DNA of 23,734 nt from Spirochaetaceae bacterium (GTDB lineage Bacteria > Spirochaetota > Spirochaetia > B11-G9): contig JAUVLL010000007.1 of assembly GCA_030600745.1 (NCBI GenBank), positions 1 through 23,734 on the forward strand, in the 5' to 3' direction. How positions within the stretch are numbered: position 1 is the first letter of the stretch; every line of letters begins with the position of its first letter. The notes under the pieces are model-generated. The model saw only the letters and a list, made by a program, of their open reading frames with translations. It was not told where the DNA came from and searched no databases. Of this stretch, positions 9,826 through 16,928 are shown in pieces. The position numbers and the translations under genes were made by a program.

Positions 9826-10452
9826 TCAATTACTCTTAGATACAAGTTTAGCACCAAAAGCTATAAAAATAATGCCGGCAAAACCTTCTACCTTTTTTTG
9901 TATACTCTTAAAATAGCTGCCTAATTTTTCAAATGAGAATATAAAAACTATAAAGGAATACCATGTTAGTGATATTAGTACCATTAAAGTCACAATTATC
10001 ATACCTATCATTATTGTTGGTTCTTTGGGTAAGGCTGATGCAAATAAACTTGTAATGAACATAGCTGTTTTAGGATTAGCAAGATTAGTTATTAATCCAC
10101 TTTGCCAGTTTTTAACAAGACTTTGAGAATTTATCTTAGGATTATCTTCATTGCTGCTATGTTTGTATGATCTAACTATCAACTTTATTCCAAGATAGAA
10201 TAGGTAGCTGCCTCCTGCTACTTTTAAAGTGATGTAAATCCAGGGTGCTATGACAAATAGATATGCAATACCAAAATAACCTGCAATTGACCAGATAATT
10301 GTTCCGGTGCAAGTCCCCAAAACGACGAATATTCCAGCCAGACGCGAATTCATTGCTGATGTTTGAGCTGTAATGAAAAAGTTAGGTCCGGGGGTAATAA
10401 CGGCAATACTCCAAATGGATATCACAGTTAAAAGTGTAAATGTCAAATTCAT
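9826..10452 (-). CDS. LysE/RhtB-family amino-acid exporter
   Basis: Inner-membrane protein of 208 aa with about six hydrophobic segments, typical of the LysE/RhtB exporters that expel amino acids or related small molecules. The family signature is clear: ITPGPNFF near residue 20 and the GLITNLANPKTAMF segment near residue 120. The length is normal. The predicted start ATG has AAAGGA about 9 nt upstream. The gene stands alone, with its own leader on one side and the S1-gene promoter on the other. The substrate cannot be inferred from sequence. The gene looks A+T-richer than the che genes, so recent acquisition is possible but not shown. Confidence 0.9.
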   Translation of the reverse strand: MNLTFTLLTVISIWSIAVITPGPNFFITAQTSAMNSRLAGIFVVLGTCTGTIIWSIAGYFGIAYLFVIAPWIYITLKVAGGSYLFYLGIKLIVRSYKHSSNEDNPKINSQSLVKNWQSGLITNLANPKTAMFITSLFASALPKEPTIMIGMIIVTLMVLISLTWYSFIVFIFSFEKLGSYFKSIQKKVEGFAGIIFIAFGAKLVSKSN

Positions 10453-10676
10453 ACTTATTTATCCTTTAAAATTGTCTGATGAAATTCCTCGTAAAAATCA
10501 CATTTATCTATGACAATATATTCAATAATTATATTTTTGTCTTGTAGAATCTATGTATAATAGCACTTTTTTTGTATTTTGAAGTTAAAATATAAGATCC
10601 GCTATATTCACAAAGAGAGAGTATTAAATTCACTTCACTTTATGAACCGAAAAGATTGGAGATGTTTCCGAGGGAC
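10453..10676. other. A+T-rich intergenic stretch without a gene
   Basis: Between the LysE start and the intron-like patch I see no coding signal. It holds the LysE leader. A TATAAT box occurs on the plus strand near 10555, and another TATAAT-like box on the minus strand near 10530, neither with a convincing -35 partner. The part nearest the intron remnant would be its 3' exon. Confidence 0.5.
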
Positions 10677-10751
10677 ATCGTGGTAGAGCTGCCGGTTACC
10701 CGGCAGACCCCACACAGATCCCGGCGTGTGATATTACCGATACCTAAGCTC
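10677..10751 (-). mobile_element. Group II intron 3'-end remnant (domains V and VI)
   Basis: Read on the minus strand, a 35-nt segment (10751–10717) beginning GAGC and ending GGGATC has the size and layout of domain V, though its lower stem is mismatched. It runs straight into a domain VI-like hairpin. This has a 7-bp stem CTGCCGG/CCGGCAG around a GTAA loop (10689–10706), then an outer GTGG/CCAC stem with an unpaired A at 10684. That A lies 8 nt from a terminal AU at 10677, which matches the branch-point rule and the AY 3' end of group II introns. The GGGTAACC and CTACCACGAT strings are, from memory, common at bacterial group II intron 3' ends. No reverse-transcriptase frame is present upstream, so this is a fragment. 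The more G+C-rich patch continues to about 10850 and may belong to it. Other structured RNAs remain possible. Confidence 0.5.
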
Positions 10752-10993
10752 CTCAGAAATACTCGCTTCCGCATTAGTAGAAACACACCTTCTTCACCAC
10801 TCGGCGACCACCTTTTTCGATACACTGCTGAGCATGAAACGCAGTAATTTTAGTTAAATCTTCATTTTCTAATATAGAGTAAGATATTATGTTCTCCACT
10901 TGAACACAGTATAATATTAATATTTATGTTAAGAGGTCCATTATACCTACCAACCTTCATTTATGAGGCATTTGCGATGTCTCTGAATTCGAC

Positions 10994-11022
10994 TTGTTTT
11001 GTACCTTATCTTGTGGTATAGT
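10994..11022 (+). promoter_or_regulatory. Sigma-70-type promoter for the 39-codon ORF
   Basis: TTGTTT and TATAGT are separated by exactly 17 nt. Transcription would begin near 11029, giving a leader of about 29 nt that contains the GGGAGG ribosome binding site of the ORF at 11058. Confidence 0.5.
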
Positions 11023-11057
11023 CAAATATTATACAGAATCTGAAAGGGAGGAATGTA

Positions 11058-11177
11058 ATGGAATACACCGGAACAGAAAAGAGAGTTAGGGAAAGACGAA
11101 TTCATCAAAGACGGAATGAAAAATCCCGTGATAATTCAGGCAGCAATGCCGATCGAAGGAAAAGTAAAAGACGCTGA
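11058..11177 (+). CDS. Small, very basic peptide (39 aa)
   Basis: I do not recognise this ORF. It encodes 39 residues, of which 11 are Arg and 4 are Lys. It starts MEYTGTEKRVRERR and ends ADRRKSKRR, with a short Asn/Ser/Gly stretch between two basic halves. No membrane segment or cysteine is seen. Support for it being a gene comes from a GGGAGG ribosome binding site 6 nt before the ATG and a well-spaced promoter 36 nt upstream. Such a peptide could bind RNA, DNA or the ribosome, but this is inference from charge only. It lies alone between the intron remnant and another small ORF. A chance ORF cannot be excluded at this length. Confidence 0.5.
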   Translation: MEYTGTEKRVRERRIHQRRNEKSRDNSGSNADRRKSKRR

Positions 11178-11280
11178 ATGTAATCAATAGTTTTAAACCT
11201 CACAAGAAAAAAGTAAAGCGGCACCGCTAAACAAATTGTATAATAGCATCAGTTGTAAAATGTTTTTACCGGAGGTAACT

Positions 11281-11475
11281 ATGTATAAGATTATGCGTCT
11301 TTCAATCTGGCAGAATATTTTTCTCTGTGAATTTAACGGCCCCTGGTCAGAACGATCAGTGGTTGTTTGTTACTGTTCTTCCGGAATATTGACTGATGAA
11401 ATAATTTTTACAGAGAGGGCAGCTGATTTAAAAGCTATCTGCCCCAACGGCGTTTTTTTCGTTTGGGATACTTAA
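11281..11475 (+). CDS. Hypothetical protein, 64 aa
   Basis: Unrecognised ORF with a strong ribosome binding site, GGAGG ending 5 nt before the ATG, and a TATAAT box at 11239–11244 that lacks a good -35. The product is mildly hydrophobic with four Cys (CEF, CYC, CPN) and four Trp, and no clear signal peptide or membrane helix. Its last 41 nt overlap the 3' end of the convergent DUF1707/LiaF-like gene on the other strand, which is unusual for real gene pairs. Either this is a genuine small gene with an antisense overlap, or translation ends in a chance frame. The RBS is the main support. Confidence 0.4.
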   Translation: MYKIMRLSIWQNIFLCEFNGPWSERSVVVCYCSSGILTDEIIFTERAADLKAICPNGVFFVWDT

Positions 11476-12037
11476 TATCAACTCCACCCATGAGGGCTAT
11501 ACCATGTATTCGTAGTGTAGGCCTGCCGGGATAGTGTTCATCTGAAACTTTTTTATCTATTCCACCCATAACAGCAAACCCTTTGACTTCTATATTAATA
11601 CCTTTAGGAACTTTGATATCAAGACCGCCCATCAGGCAGAGAAATTCCACTTCCGTTACACCGGAAGGAAGAACTGCCTCTGAGAAATCCAGATCAATAC
11701 CTCCCATAAGGGCAAAAACCCTGTTTCTTCTGGCTGGTTTCCATACTCCCTTTCGTTCGGCACCTCCTAAAATACCAATGAACAGCTCTTCAGATCGAAT
11801 TCTTCCGGTATTCAGAGTAATATCATCAGAATTTTCCGGATCAGCGGGTATTATTGCAAGATCGGAAGTTATCCGGACAAGATCCTGAGGGAGAGATGTA
11901 TTGATTGCAAGATCAAGGCGGGTTTCAAACTCCTCTACTTCAAGATAGCCATGAGCAAAATTCAACTCAAGTTTCTTTATGGTTTCTTCCCTCTGCTGTT
12001 TTATCGGTTTGTTTTCCGGATTCATCATATCTGCCAT
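11435..12037 (-). CDS. DUF1707 + LiaF-like C-terminal domain protein
   Basis: Protein of 200 aa in two parts. Residues about 15–65 match the DUF1707/SHOCT-like helical segment, with the pattern KKLELNFAHGYLEVEEFETR followed by DL. The rest is a LiaF/DUF2154-type beta domain (cell-wall-active antibiotic response), seen as ILGGAERKGVW followed by four repeats around MGG: ALMGGIDLDF, CLMGGLDIKVP, AVMGGIDKKV and ALMGGVDIKYP. In LiaF proteins this domain senses or regulates envelope stress, but here no membrane helices precede it, so the protein is probably cytosolic. It ends in a basic tail. I chose the ATG at 12037, which has AGGGG 5 nt upstream; a TTG four codons earlier would contain that RBS in its coding sequence. 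The function is not known. Confidence 0.75.
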   Translation of the reverse strand: MADMMNPENKPIKQQREETIKKLELNFAHGYLEVEEFETRLDLAINTSLPQDLVRITSDLAIIPADPENSDDITLNTGRIRSEELFIGILGGAERKGVWKPARRNRVFALMGGIDLDFSEAVLPSGVTEVEFLCLMGGLDIKVPKGINIEVKGFAVMGGIDKKVSDEHYPGRPTLRIHGIALMGGVDIKYPKRKKRRWGR

Positions 12038-12107
12038 ATTTCCCCTCAAATAAACATCAGGTTTGCTGACAATGATTAGTTTACAACATTTTCTTTACTT
12101 GTTTAAA

Positions 12108-12181
12108 TGGGCGACACTGGATTTGAACCAGTGACCCCTTGCATGTCGAGCAAGTGCTCTAACCAACTGAGCTAGCCGCCC
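12108..12181 (-). tRNA. tRNA-Val (anticodon GAC)
   Basis: The minus strand folds into a full cloverleaf. The acceptor stem GGGCGGC/GTCGCCC has one G–U pair and discriminator A. The D-stem is GCTC/GAGC, the anticodon stem CTTGC/GCAAG has loop TCGACAT, and the T-stem ACTGG/CCAGT has loop TTCAAAT. The anticodon GAC reads valine codons GUC/GUU. The 3' CCA is not encoded. The gene lies 35 nt after the cheY stop in the same direction, so it may be trailed by the che transcript, although a TATAAA-like box lies in the gap. Confidence 0.95.
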
Positions 12182-12216
12182 CTGTGAGAATAAATTCTTT
12201 ATATTTTATAAACTAC

Positions 12217-12651
12217 CTATTTAATACTCTGAAGCACACGTTCAAGTACCTTAACACGGTCAAGAGGTTTTACGATATAATTTTTTGCTCCAATCATCAA
12301 TGCTTTTTTAACAAGATCCTGTTTTCCCAAAGCACTTACCATAATAACCTTGGCTTCCTTATCAAACTCAAGTATTTTCTCTAAAGATGATATACCATCC
12401 ATCTTCGGCATAGTAATATCCATAGTTACAAAGTCTACATCAGGATATAGTTCTTTATATTTTTCAAGTCCTTCAAGACCGTCACCAGCTGTACCAACTA
12501 CTTCAAATCCTTCTGATGTAAGTATCTGACTGATCTGCTTTTTTACAAACATAGAATCGTCTACTATTAAAACCTTATAAGCCTGTCCGCCATCACCCTG
12601 CCCATCAGGTTTCCTTTCATTTATGCTTGGAAAGTCCATTTTTGTTTTCAT
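12217..12651 (-). CDS. cheY: Chemotaxis response regulator CheY
   Basis: Single receiver domain of 144 aa that carries the phosphate from CheA to the flagellar motor switch. The acidic pocket is Asp31/Asp32, the phospho-acceptor is Asp78 in VTMDITMPKMDG, the switch Ser is Ser106 and the conserved Lys is Lys128 in NYIVKPLD. The receiver proper starts at residue 25. Before it lies a hydrophilic N-terminal extension of 24 residues rich in Gly, Asp and Lys, longer than in E. coli CheY. It is the last gene of the che operon. Its RBS AGGAGGGGG overlaps the end of cheX. Confidence 0.93.
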   Translation of the reverse strand: MKTKMDFPSINERKPDGQGDGGQAYKVLIVDDSMFVKKQISQILTSEGFEVVGTAGDGLEGLEKYKELYPDVDFVTMDITMPKMDGISSLEKILEFDKEAKVIMVSALGKQDLVKKALMIGAKNYIVKPLDRVKVLERVLQSIK

Positions 12652-12664
12652 AGCACACCCCCTC

Positions 12665-13129
12665 CTAAGTTCTTTCTCGAACGGCTACATTAATCTCTAT
12701 CTTTCCCTGCTTTGTAATTACAGGAACTATTAAAGCTTCCACTTCATTATCGGTAATCTCCATGTTTTCACCAGTAAAAATTGCAGGAGGTGTAAGATCA
12801 AAAGTAAAACCAAGATCATGAAGTTTAGTAACTGCCTGTGCAGTAATCATATTAGCAAGTTCTGTAATTGTTGCTTTACCTAAATCATCCAATGTAGTTA
12901 ACGTCTCATCATTCATCTCGGAAGCAATTGCAATAGCTGTTTCCATGGTCATGTCAAAGAGAACCCTCCCCTCAACATTACCTGCCAGACCTACAAAAGC
13001 GGCGACACCCATAACAGCCTGTGAAGTTGACTTTAAATACAATTCACCACGCTGGACTTCATCCCCCAAGACCTCTTTTAATATATCAAATGCTGCTTCT
13101 ACAAACGGATTGATATACTCAACTCTCAT
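12665..13129 (-). CDS. cheX: CheY-P phosphatase CheX
   Basis: CheX of 154 aa dephosphorylates CheY-P; spirochaetes use it instead of CheZ. The catalytic ExxN pair is Glu90 and Asn93 in ITELANMITAQA, on the long helix that inserts into the CheY active site. The C-terminal VPVITKQGKIEINVAVRE strand is typical of the fold. The length is normal. It lies between the cheW/cheR fusion (15 nt upstream) and cheY (13 nt downstream), the standard spirochaete order. Confidence 0.93.
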   Translation of the reverse strand: MRVEYINPFVEAAFDILKEVLGDEVQRGELYLKSTSQAVMGVAAFVGLAGNVEGRVLFDMTMETAIAIASEMNDETLTTLDDLGKATITELANMITAQAVTKLHDLGFTFDLTPPAIFTGENMEITDNEVEALIVPVITKQGKIEINVAVRERT

Positions 13130-13144
13130 ATAGAACTCCTTAGT

Positions 13145-14425
13145 TTAAACTTTCTTGCGATACGCTGTATTATTAGCACTTTTTATTACCTTCCAGTCGT
13201 CACTGACAAGCTCTTCATTCTCTCCGATTATCAGGAGACCACCAGGTTTCAATTTTTCCTGAAATTCGGCAATCATACGTAATTGATCACTGTATCCAAG
13301 GAATGACAAAACATCCCTTGCTACAATAATATCCACTTCCGGAAATGTATTTGGGTGTGTTATATCATGATACTCAAATAATATAATATCTTTTATTTTC
13401 TGATTAAACTGATGCCTGGTATTAACTGCCACAATATGTTTATCCATATATTCCGGCAAACTCTGTTTATCAGGAACAAGGTTAGGAGCATTTGAAATAG
13501 CCATAAGATCTTTATCATTAGCCCATATTTTTATACTGGCATCACTGAATTCCTCCGATAATAAAGCGGCAATAGAATAAGTTTCATATCCTTTCCCGCA
13601 ACCCGGGTTCCAAACCCTGATAGTACCGCCATAACTATTATCAAACAAAGAAGAAACTACATTTCTATACTCTTTACTCCAAAACCTGCCTGTATCTGTA
13701 GAATAAAACACTGAAAGGAATTCTGCCGAATCTGCCTCTGAATGTAGTTGCAGAACCTCAGAACTGCTTCCTTTAATTTTTTTCCATTCTTCGAATCTCT
13801 TATCAACCCATCTATTGTTAAGATCTGTTACATTATATTTACTAAAGGTACGTAAAGTTTCTGCTATGAATCCCATGTTAAACTCTTCAGTCTTGTTTTC
13901 TGTATACCGCTCTGCAGCTGTATATCCTGCTGAAACCACTGGAGCAACATCAGCTTCCTGACCAAAAATGGATTCTACATCCAGAATAATATATAATCGT
14001 TCATCCTTCTCTACTACACCCTGAATAAATTTTATATTTATATCTCCAAATATGGGGTGTGGAGGTTGAATTGTCTGCGAAGAGATTCCAACAACCTTGT
14101 CAATTGAATCTACAATAACACCAATAAGATAATCATCAAGGCGTAAAATTATAATTTCATCAGGCTGCCCGCGATCTGATTGGACAGTAGGAAGATTAAA
14201 CATTGTTCGAAGATCAATAATAGAAATTATATCTCCTCTTAGATTATATACGCCCTTTACATAGGGTAAAGAATTAGGAACATATGTGAAACGATTTGCC
14301 TTCGATATCTCCCTGACTTTCATTATATCGATACTGTAGTCCTTGCCTGCCAGAGAAAAGGCTACCATTTTGAAATCAATATTTTCAACAACAGCAGTTA
14401 TTGTACTATCACTCACAGCATTCAT
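13145..14425 (-). CDS. cheW: CheW fused to a CheR-like methyltransferase domain
   Basis: Two-domain adaptor of about 426 aa. Residues about 15–160 are a CheW domain (FSLAGKDYSIDIMKVREI, VYNLRGDIISIIDLR), which links receptors to CheA. Residues about 195–426 resemble CheR, the receptor methyltransferase. The SAM-binding segment reads VWNPGCGKGYETYSIA, where a typical CheR has AGCSTGEEPYSIAM. The later motif is VARDVLSFLG instead of CRNVLIYF. Such fusions are known from spirochaete chemotaxis (class F2) systems, where the CheR-like part helps build the array. Whether this copy still methylates is open. GTG at 14428 is an equally good start, since GGGAG precedes both. It follows cheA by 14 nt. 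Confidence 0.9.
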   Translation of the reverse strand: MNAVSDSTITAVVENIDFKMVAFSLAGKDYSIDIMKVREISKANRFTYVPNSLPYVKGVYNLRGDIISIIDLRTMFNLPTVQSDRGQPDEIIILRLDDYLIGVIVDSIDKVVGISSQTIQPPHPIFGDINIKFIQGVVEKDERLYIILDVESIFGQEADVAPVVSAGYTAAERYTENKTEEFNMGFIAETLRTFSKYNVTDLNNRWVDKRFEEWKKIKGSSSEVLQLHSEADSAEFLSVFYSTDTGRFWSKEYRNVVSSLFDNSYGGTIRVWNPGCGKGYETYSIAALLSEEFSDASIKIWANDKDLMAISNAPNLVPDKQSLPEYMDKHIVAVNTRHQFNQKIKDIILFEYHDITHPNTFPEVDIIVARDVLSFLGYSDQLRMIAEFQEKLKPGGLLIIGENEELVSDDWKVIKSANNTAYRKKV

Positions 14426-14439
14426 CACTATATCTCTCC

Positions 14440-16767
14440 CTACATTATCGAAGCTGAGCGTCTTCTGCGGTTTTCTATTTCCTGCTTCAATCCAAGATCA
14501 AGTAATTGATTGACATCTATAATCAGGGCAACAATACCATCACCCAGTATAGTTGCACCTGCTACCCCTGGTGAACTTGTATATCTATCCCGTAAAGGTT
14601 TAATTACGACATCCTCCTCACCAATCAATGAATCAACCATCAAACCCATTTTCTTATCACCACTACCTACAATGACAACAAAATTGTATTCACCACTGGA
14701 TTCAGTAGGAATATTAAACAATCTATTTAAACGAATTAGAGAAATAACATCCTCTCTAACATTAATAACTTCATAACCATCAATCATTTTAATATCAGAT
14801 GGTTTAATTCTATGACTGTCAATAACAGATGTAATAGGTATAGCATAGATTTCAGAGCCAATACGAACAAGAAGAGCCTGAATAATTGCAAGAGTAAGAG
14901 GTATTTTAATTGTTAACCTGCTTCCTTTACCCGGTTCCGACCATACATTGACATTACCATTCAGTTTTTCGATTTTACGTTTTACAACATCAAGGCCTAC
15001 ACCTCTTCCGGAAATATTTGAAACCTGACTGGCAGTAGAAAAACCGGCTTCAAAAATAAGGTTAAAAGCTTCTACATCTGAAAGAACTTTATTGGGATGG
15101 ATAATGCCCCTATCTACAGCCTTTGCACGAACAGTTTCGACATCTATCCCTTTTCCGTCATCCTCTATGTCGATAATTATCATACTGCCTTCATTTCTGG
15201 CACGAAGGGTTACTAAACCCTCAGCAGCTTTACCCGCTTTAAGTCTGTCTTCAGGGATTTCTATCCCATGATCAACTGAATTTCTTACACAATGAATTAG
15301 AGGATCAAGAAGATCTTCAATAACTGATTTGTCCAACTCAGTTTCTTCACCAACAATTTTAAGTTTAATTTTCTTTTCCAAAGATTTTGATGCATCCCTG
15401 ACAAGCCGTGGAAACCGTGAAAAAATCTGGCTAATAGGTACCATTCTAATCTGCATGACTCCTTCCTGGAGTTCACTCGTAGTCCGGGCCAGATTTTGAG
15501 ACGTACTTCGAAATTTTACAATTGTACTTTTAAGTTTTCCCTGAGAGCTATCAAAAATTGTAAATAACTCTGCAAACCGCTCATTTATTTCTGCTTTGAC
15601 TTCCTTTATTGTATGCCCATCCTGAGCTTTTTCTATATACTCCGGCAGAGATTCAATAAGATTTTTCAGACTCTCCTTATAACGACGATCCTGCTCATTC
15701 AGGTTGACCTCTACTTCTGAAAAATCATTTCCTATCTGATTTAGAGTTGCTTTAGTTATAACAGTTTCACTAACAAGGTTAAGCAGATTATCAATTCTCC
15801 TGCTGTCTACCCTTAAAACTGAACCTGTACTTTTACTTTTCCTTATTTTTTTATCTTTTTCCCCGGATACATCCGGCTTCTCATCTGAAGCCTCAGGTGC
15901 TTTTTCCTGTTTCGGTTTTTCAACAATCTCCGGAGCCCTGTCATCTACAACAGAATCTGATTGTGTGCCTCCCATTGGAAAAGATTTCAGCAATGTTATT
16001 GAGCTGTCCGTAACAACACCAGGTATATTAAGTTTGGAAGAAATTTGATCCACGTTCTGAGATGTGGCAAGATAATAGACAATCTCAAGATGAAAAATAT
16101 CTTCATACAGTTCTTCAAAATCAGGAATAGTTTTCAAAACCACGCCGGAACCTTTCAAACCTGCAAAAACCTGTATACCACCAATCGAATTCATAGGATG
16201 ATCTTCATTAAAGATTACTTTAATTTCGTAAACTTTCTCACCATCTTCTGCAGTTTCCAGTAATTCAAGTATCTCATGTTCTGAAAGACCGGATTTATCT
16301 GAAACAGCACTTTCTTTGTTATTTTCAGTTTTTGAAGCAGGAATTTCTGTTTCACTTTCCTGTATACCCTGTCCACCCAGCAAATCTTTTAGAGAGTCTG
16401 TTATTTCTGAAATATCCTCTTCGTAAACCTGACCTTCTGCACGAAGACGCAACATCTCCTTAATCAAATCTATAGCCTCAAGAAGCACATCTACAACCGA
16501 AGGCAAAACCTTTATCTTTCCTCCGCGTATCTCATCAAGAACATCTTCAACTATATGGGTAAAATCAGCCAGTTCATTCATCTGAACAGTAGCTGAAGCA
16601 CCTTTTAGAGTATGTGCTGCTCTGAATATTTCGTCTACAGCATCCATATTCTCCGAATTGTTTTCCAGAACAAGTATATTCTGTTCAAAAAGATCTATCT
16701 GCATCTCTGCTTCAACATAAAAGTCTTTTAATAATTCTTCGTTATTGGGGTCTAAATAATCACTCAT
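14440..16767 (-). CDS. cheA: Chemotaxis histidine kinase CheA
   Basis: Central kinase of chemotaxis, 775 aa. The P1 phosphotransfer domain has His52 in AAHTLKGASA. A separate domain around residues 180–265 probably binds CheY (P2). The P3 dimerisation domain runs from VDSRRIDNLLNLVSETV to the GVMQIRMVPISQIFSRFPR segment and contains a long charged insert (about 50–60 residues) compared with E. coli CheA. The P4 ATP-binding domain shows HCVRNSVDHGIE (N box), EDDGKGID (G1) and GRGVGLDVVKRKI (G2). A CheW-like P5 domain ends the protein. The frame is open 13 codons upstream from a TTG. I chose the ATG at 16767 because MSDYLDPNNEE fits spirochaete CheA starts, although no strong RBS precedes it. 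It is the first gene of the che operon. Confidence 0.95.
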   Translation of the reverse strand: MSDYLDPNNEELLKDFYVEAEMQIDLFEQNILVLENNSENMDAVDEIFRAAHTLKGASATVQMNELADFTHIVEDVLDEIRGGKIKVLPSVVDVLLEAIDLIKEMLRLRAEGQVYEEDISEITDSLKDLLGGQGIQESETEIPASKTENNKESAVSDKSGLSEHEILELLETAEDGEKVYEIKVIFNEDHPMNSIGGIQVFAGLKGSGVVLKTIPDFEELYEDIFHLEIVYYLATSQNVDQISSKLNIPGVVTDSSITLLKSFPMGGTQSDSVVDDRAPEIVEKPKQEKAPEASDEKPDVSGEKDKKIRKSKSTGSVLRVDSRRIDNLLNLVSETVITKATLNQIGNDFSEVEVNLNEQDRRYKESLKNLIESLPEYIEKAQDGHTIKEVKAEINERFAELFTIFDSSQGKLKSTIVKFRSTSQNLARTTSELQEGVMQIRMVPISQIFSRFPRLVRDASKSLEKKIKLKIVGEETELDKSVIEDLLDPLIHCVRNSVDHGIEIPEDRLKAGKAAEGLVTLRARNEGSMIIIDIEDDGKGIDVETVRAKAVDRGIIHPNKVLSDVEAFNLIFEAGFSTASQVSNISGRGVGLDVVKRKIEKLNGNVNVWSEPGKGSRLTIKIPLTLAIIQALLVRIGSEIYAIPITSVIDSHRIKPSDIKMIDGYEVINVREDVISLIRLNRLFNIPTESSGEYNFVVIVGSGDKKMGLMVDSLIGEEDVVIKPLRDRYTSSPGVAGATILGDGIVALIIDVNQLLDLGLKQEIENRRRRSASIM

Positions 16768-16880
16768 CTTGATAATAATCATCATACATTGAAGGGTGAA
16801 AGTCAAGTATGATTTTTAAAATATTAAATCAAAACTTTCAGTGTAATTCCCGATAATATCAACAGATACAAAAAGTAACT

Positions 16881-16909
16881 TTGATTTTTCGTTAATTTTG
16901 GTATAAAAT
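16881..16909 (+). promoter_or_regulatory. Putative sigma-70 promoter of the outer-membrane-protein pair
   Basis: TTGATT and TAAAAT (within TATAAAAT) are 17 nt apart. The predicted start of transcription is near 16916, immediately before the AGAGGAG ribosome binding site at 16915–16921, so the leader would be very short. It faces away from cheA, whose own promoter I could not assign in the same gap. Confidence 0.45.
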
Positions 16910-16928
16910 AGACTAAGAGGAGTTTTCA

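Noticed and set aside
9747..9857. 37-codon N-terminal extension of the S1-domain protein
   Set aside because: It contains the extended -10 promoter and has no RBS of its own; no S1-like residues are encoded there.
10640..10847. Two overlapping 61–63 codon ORFs on opposite strands in the G+C-richer patch
   Set aside because: Neither has a ribosome binding site or a recognisable product. Both fall on the predicted group II intron structure, which explains the patch better than coding does.
11217..11228. AGCG/CGCT hairpin followed on the minus strand by a T-rich run, as a terminator for the LiaF-like gene
   Set aside because: The stem is only 4–5 bp with a tiny loop and it lies about 200 nt past the gene, too weak to call.
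16768..16806. 13-codon N-terminal extension of CheA from a TTG
   Set aside because: There is no RBS, and the MSDYLDPNNEE start fits other spirochaete CheA proteins.
16768..16928. Sigma-28-type promoter for the che operon
   Set aside because: I looked for TAAA-N15-GCCGATAA on the minus strand and for a well-spaced sigma-70 pair. The TTGACT box at about 16801–16806 has only a poor -10 at 14 nt, so no site is called.
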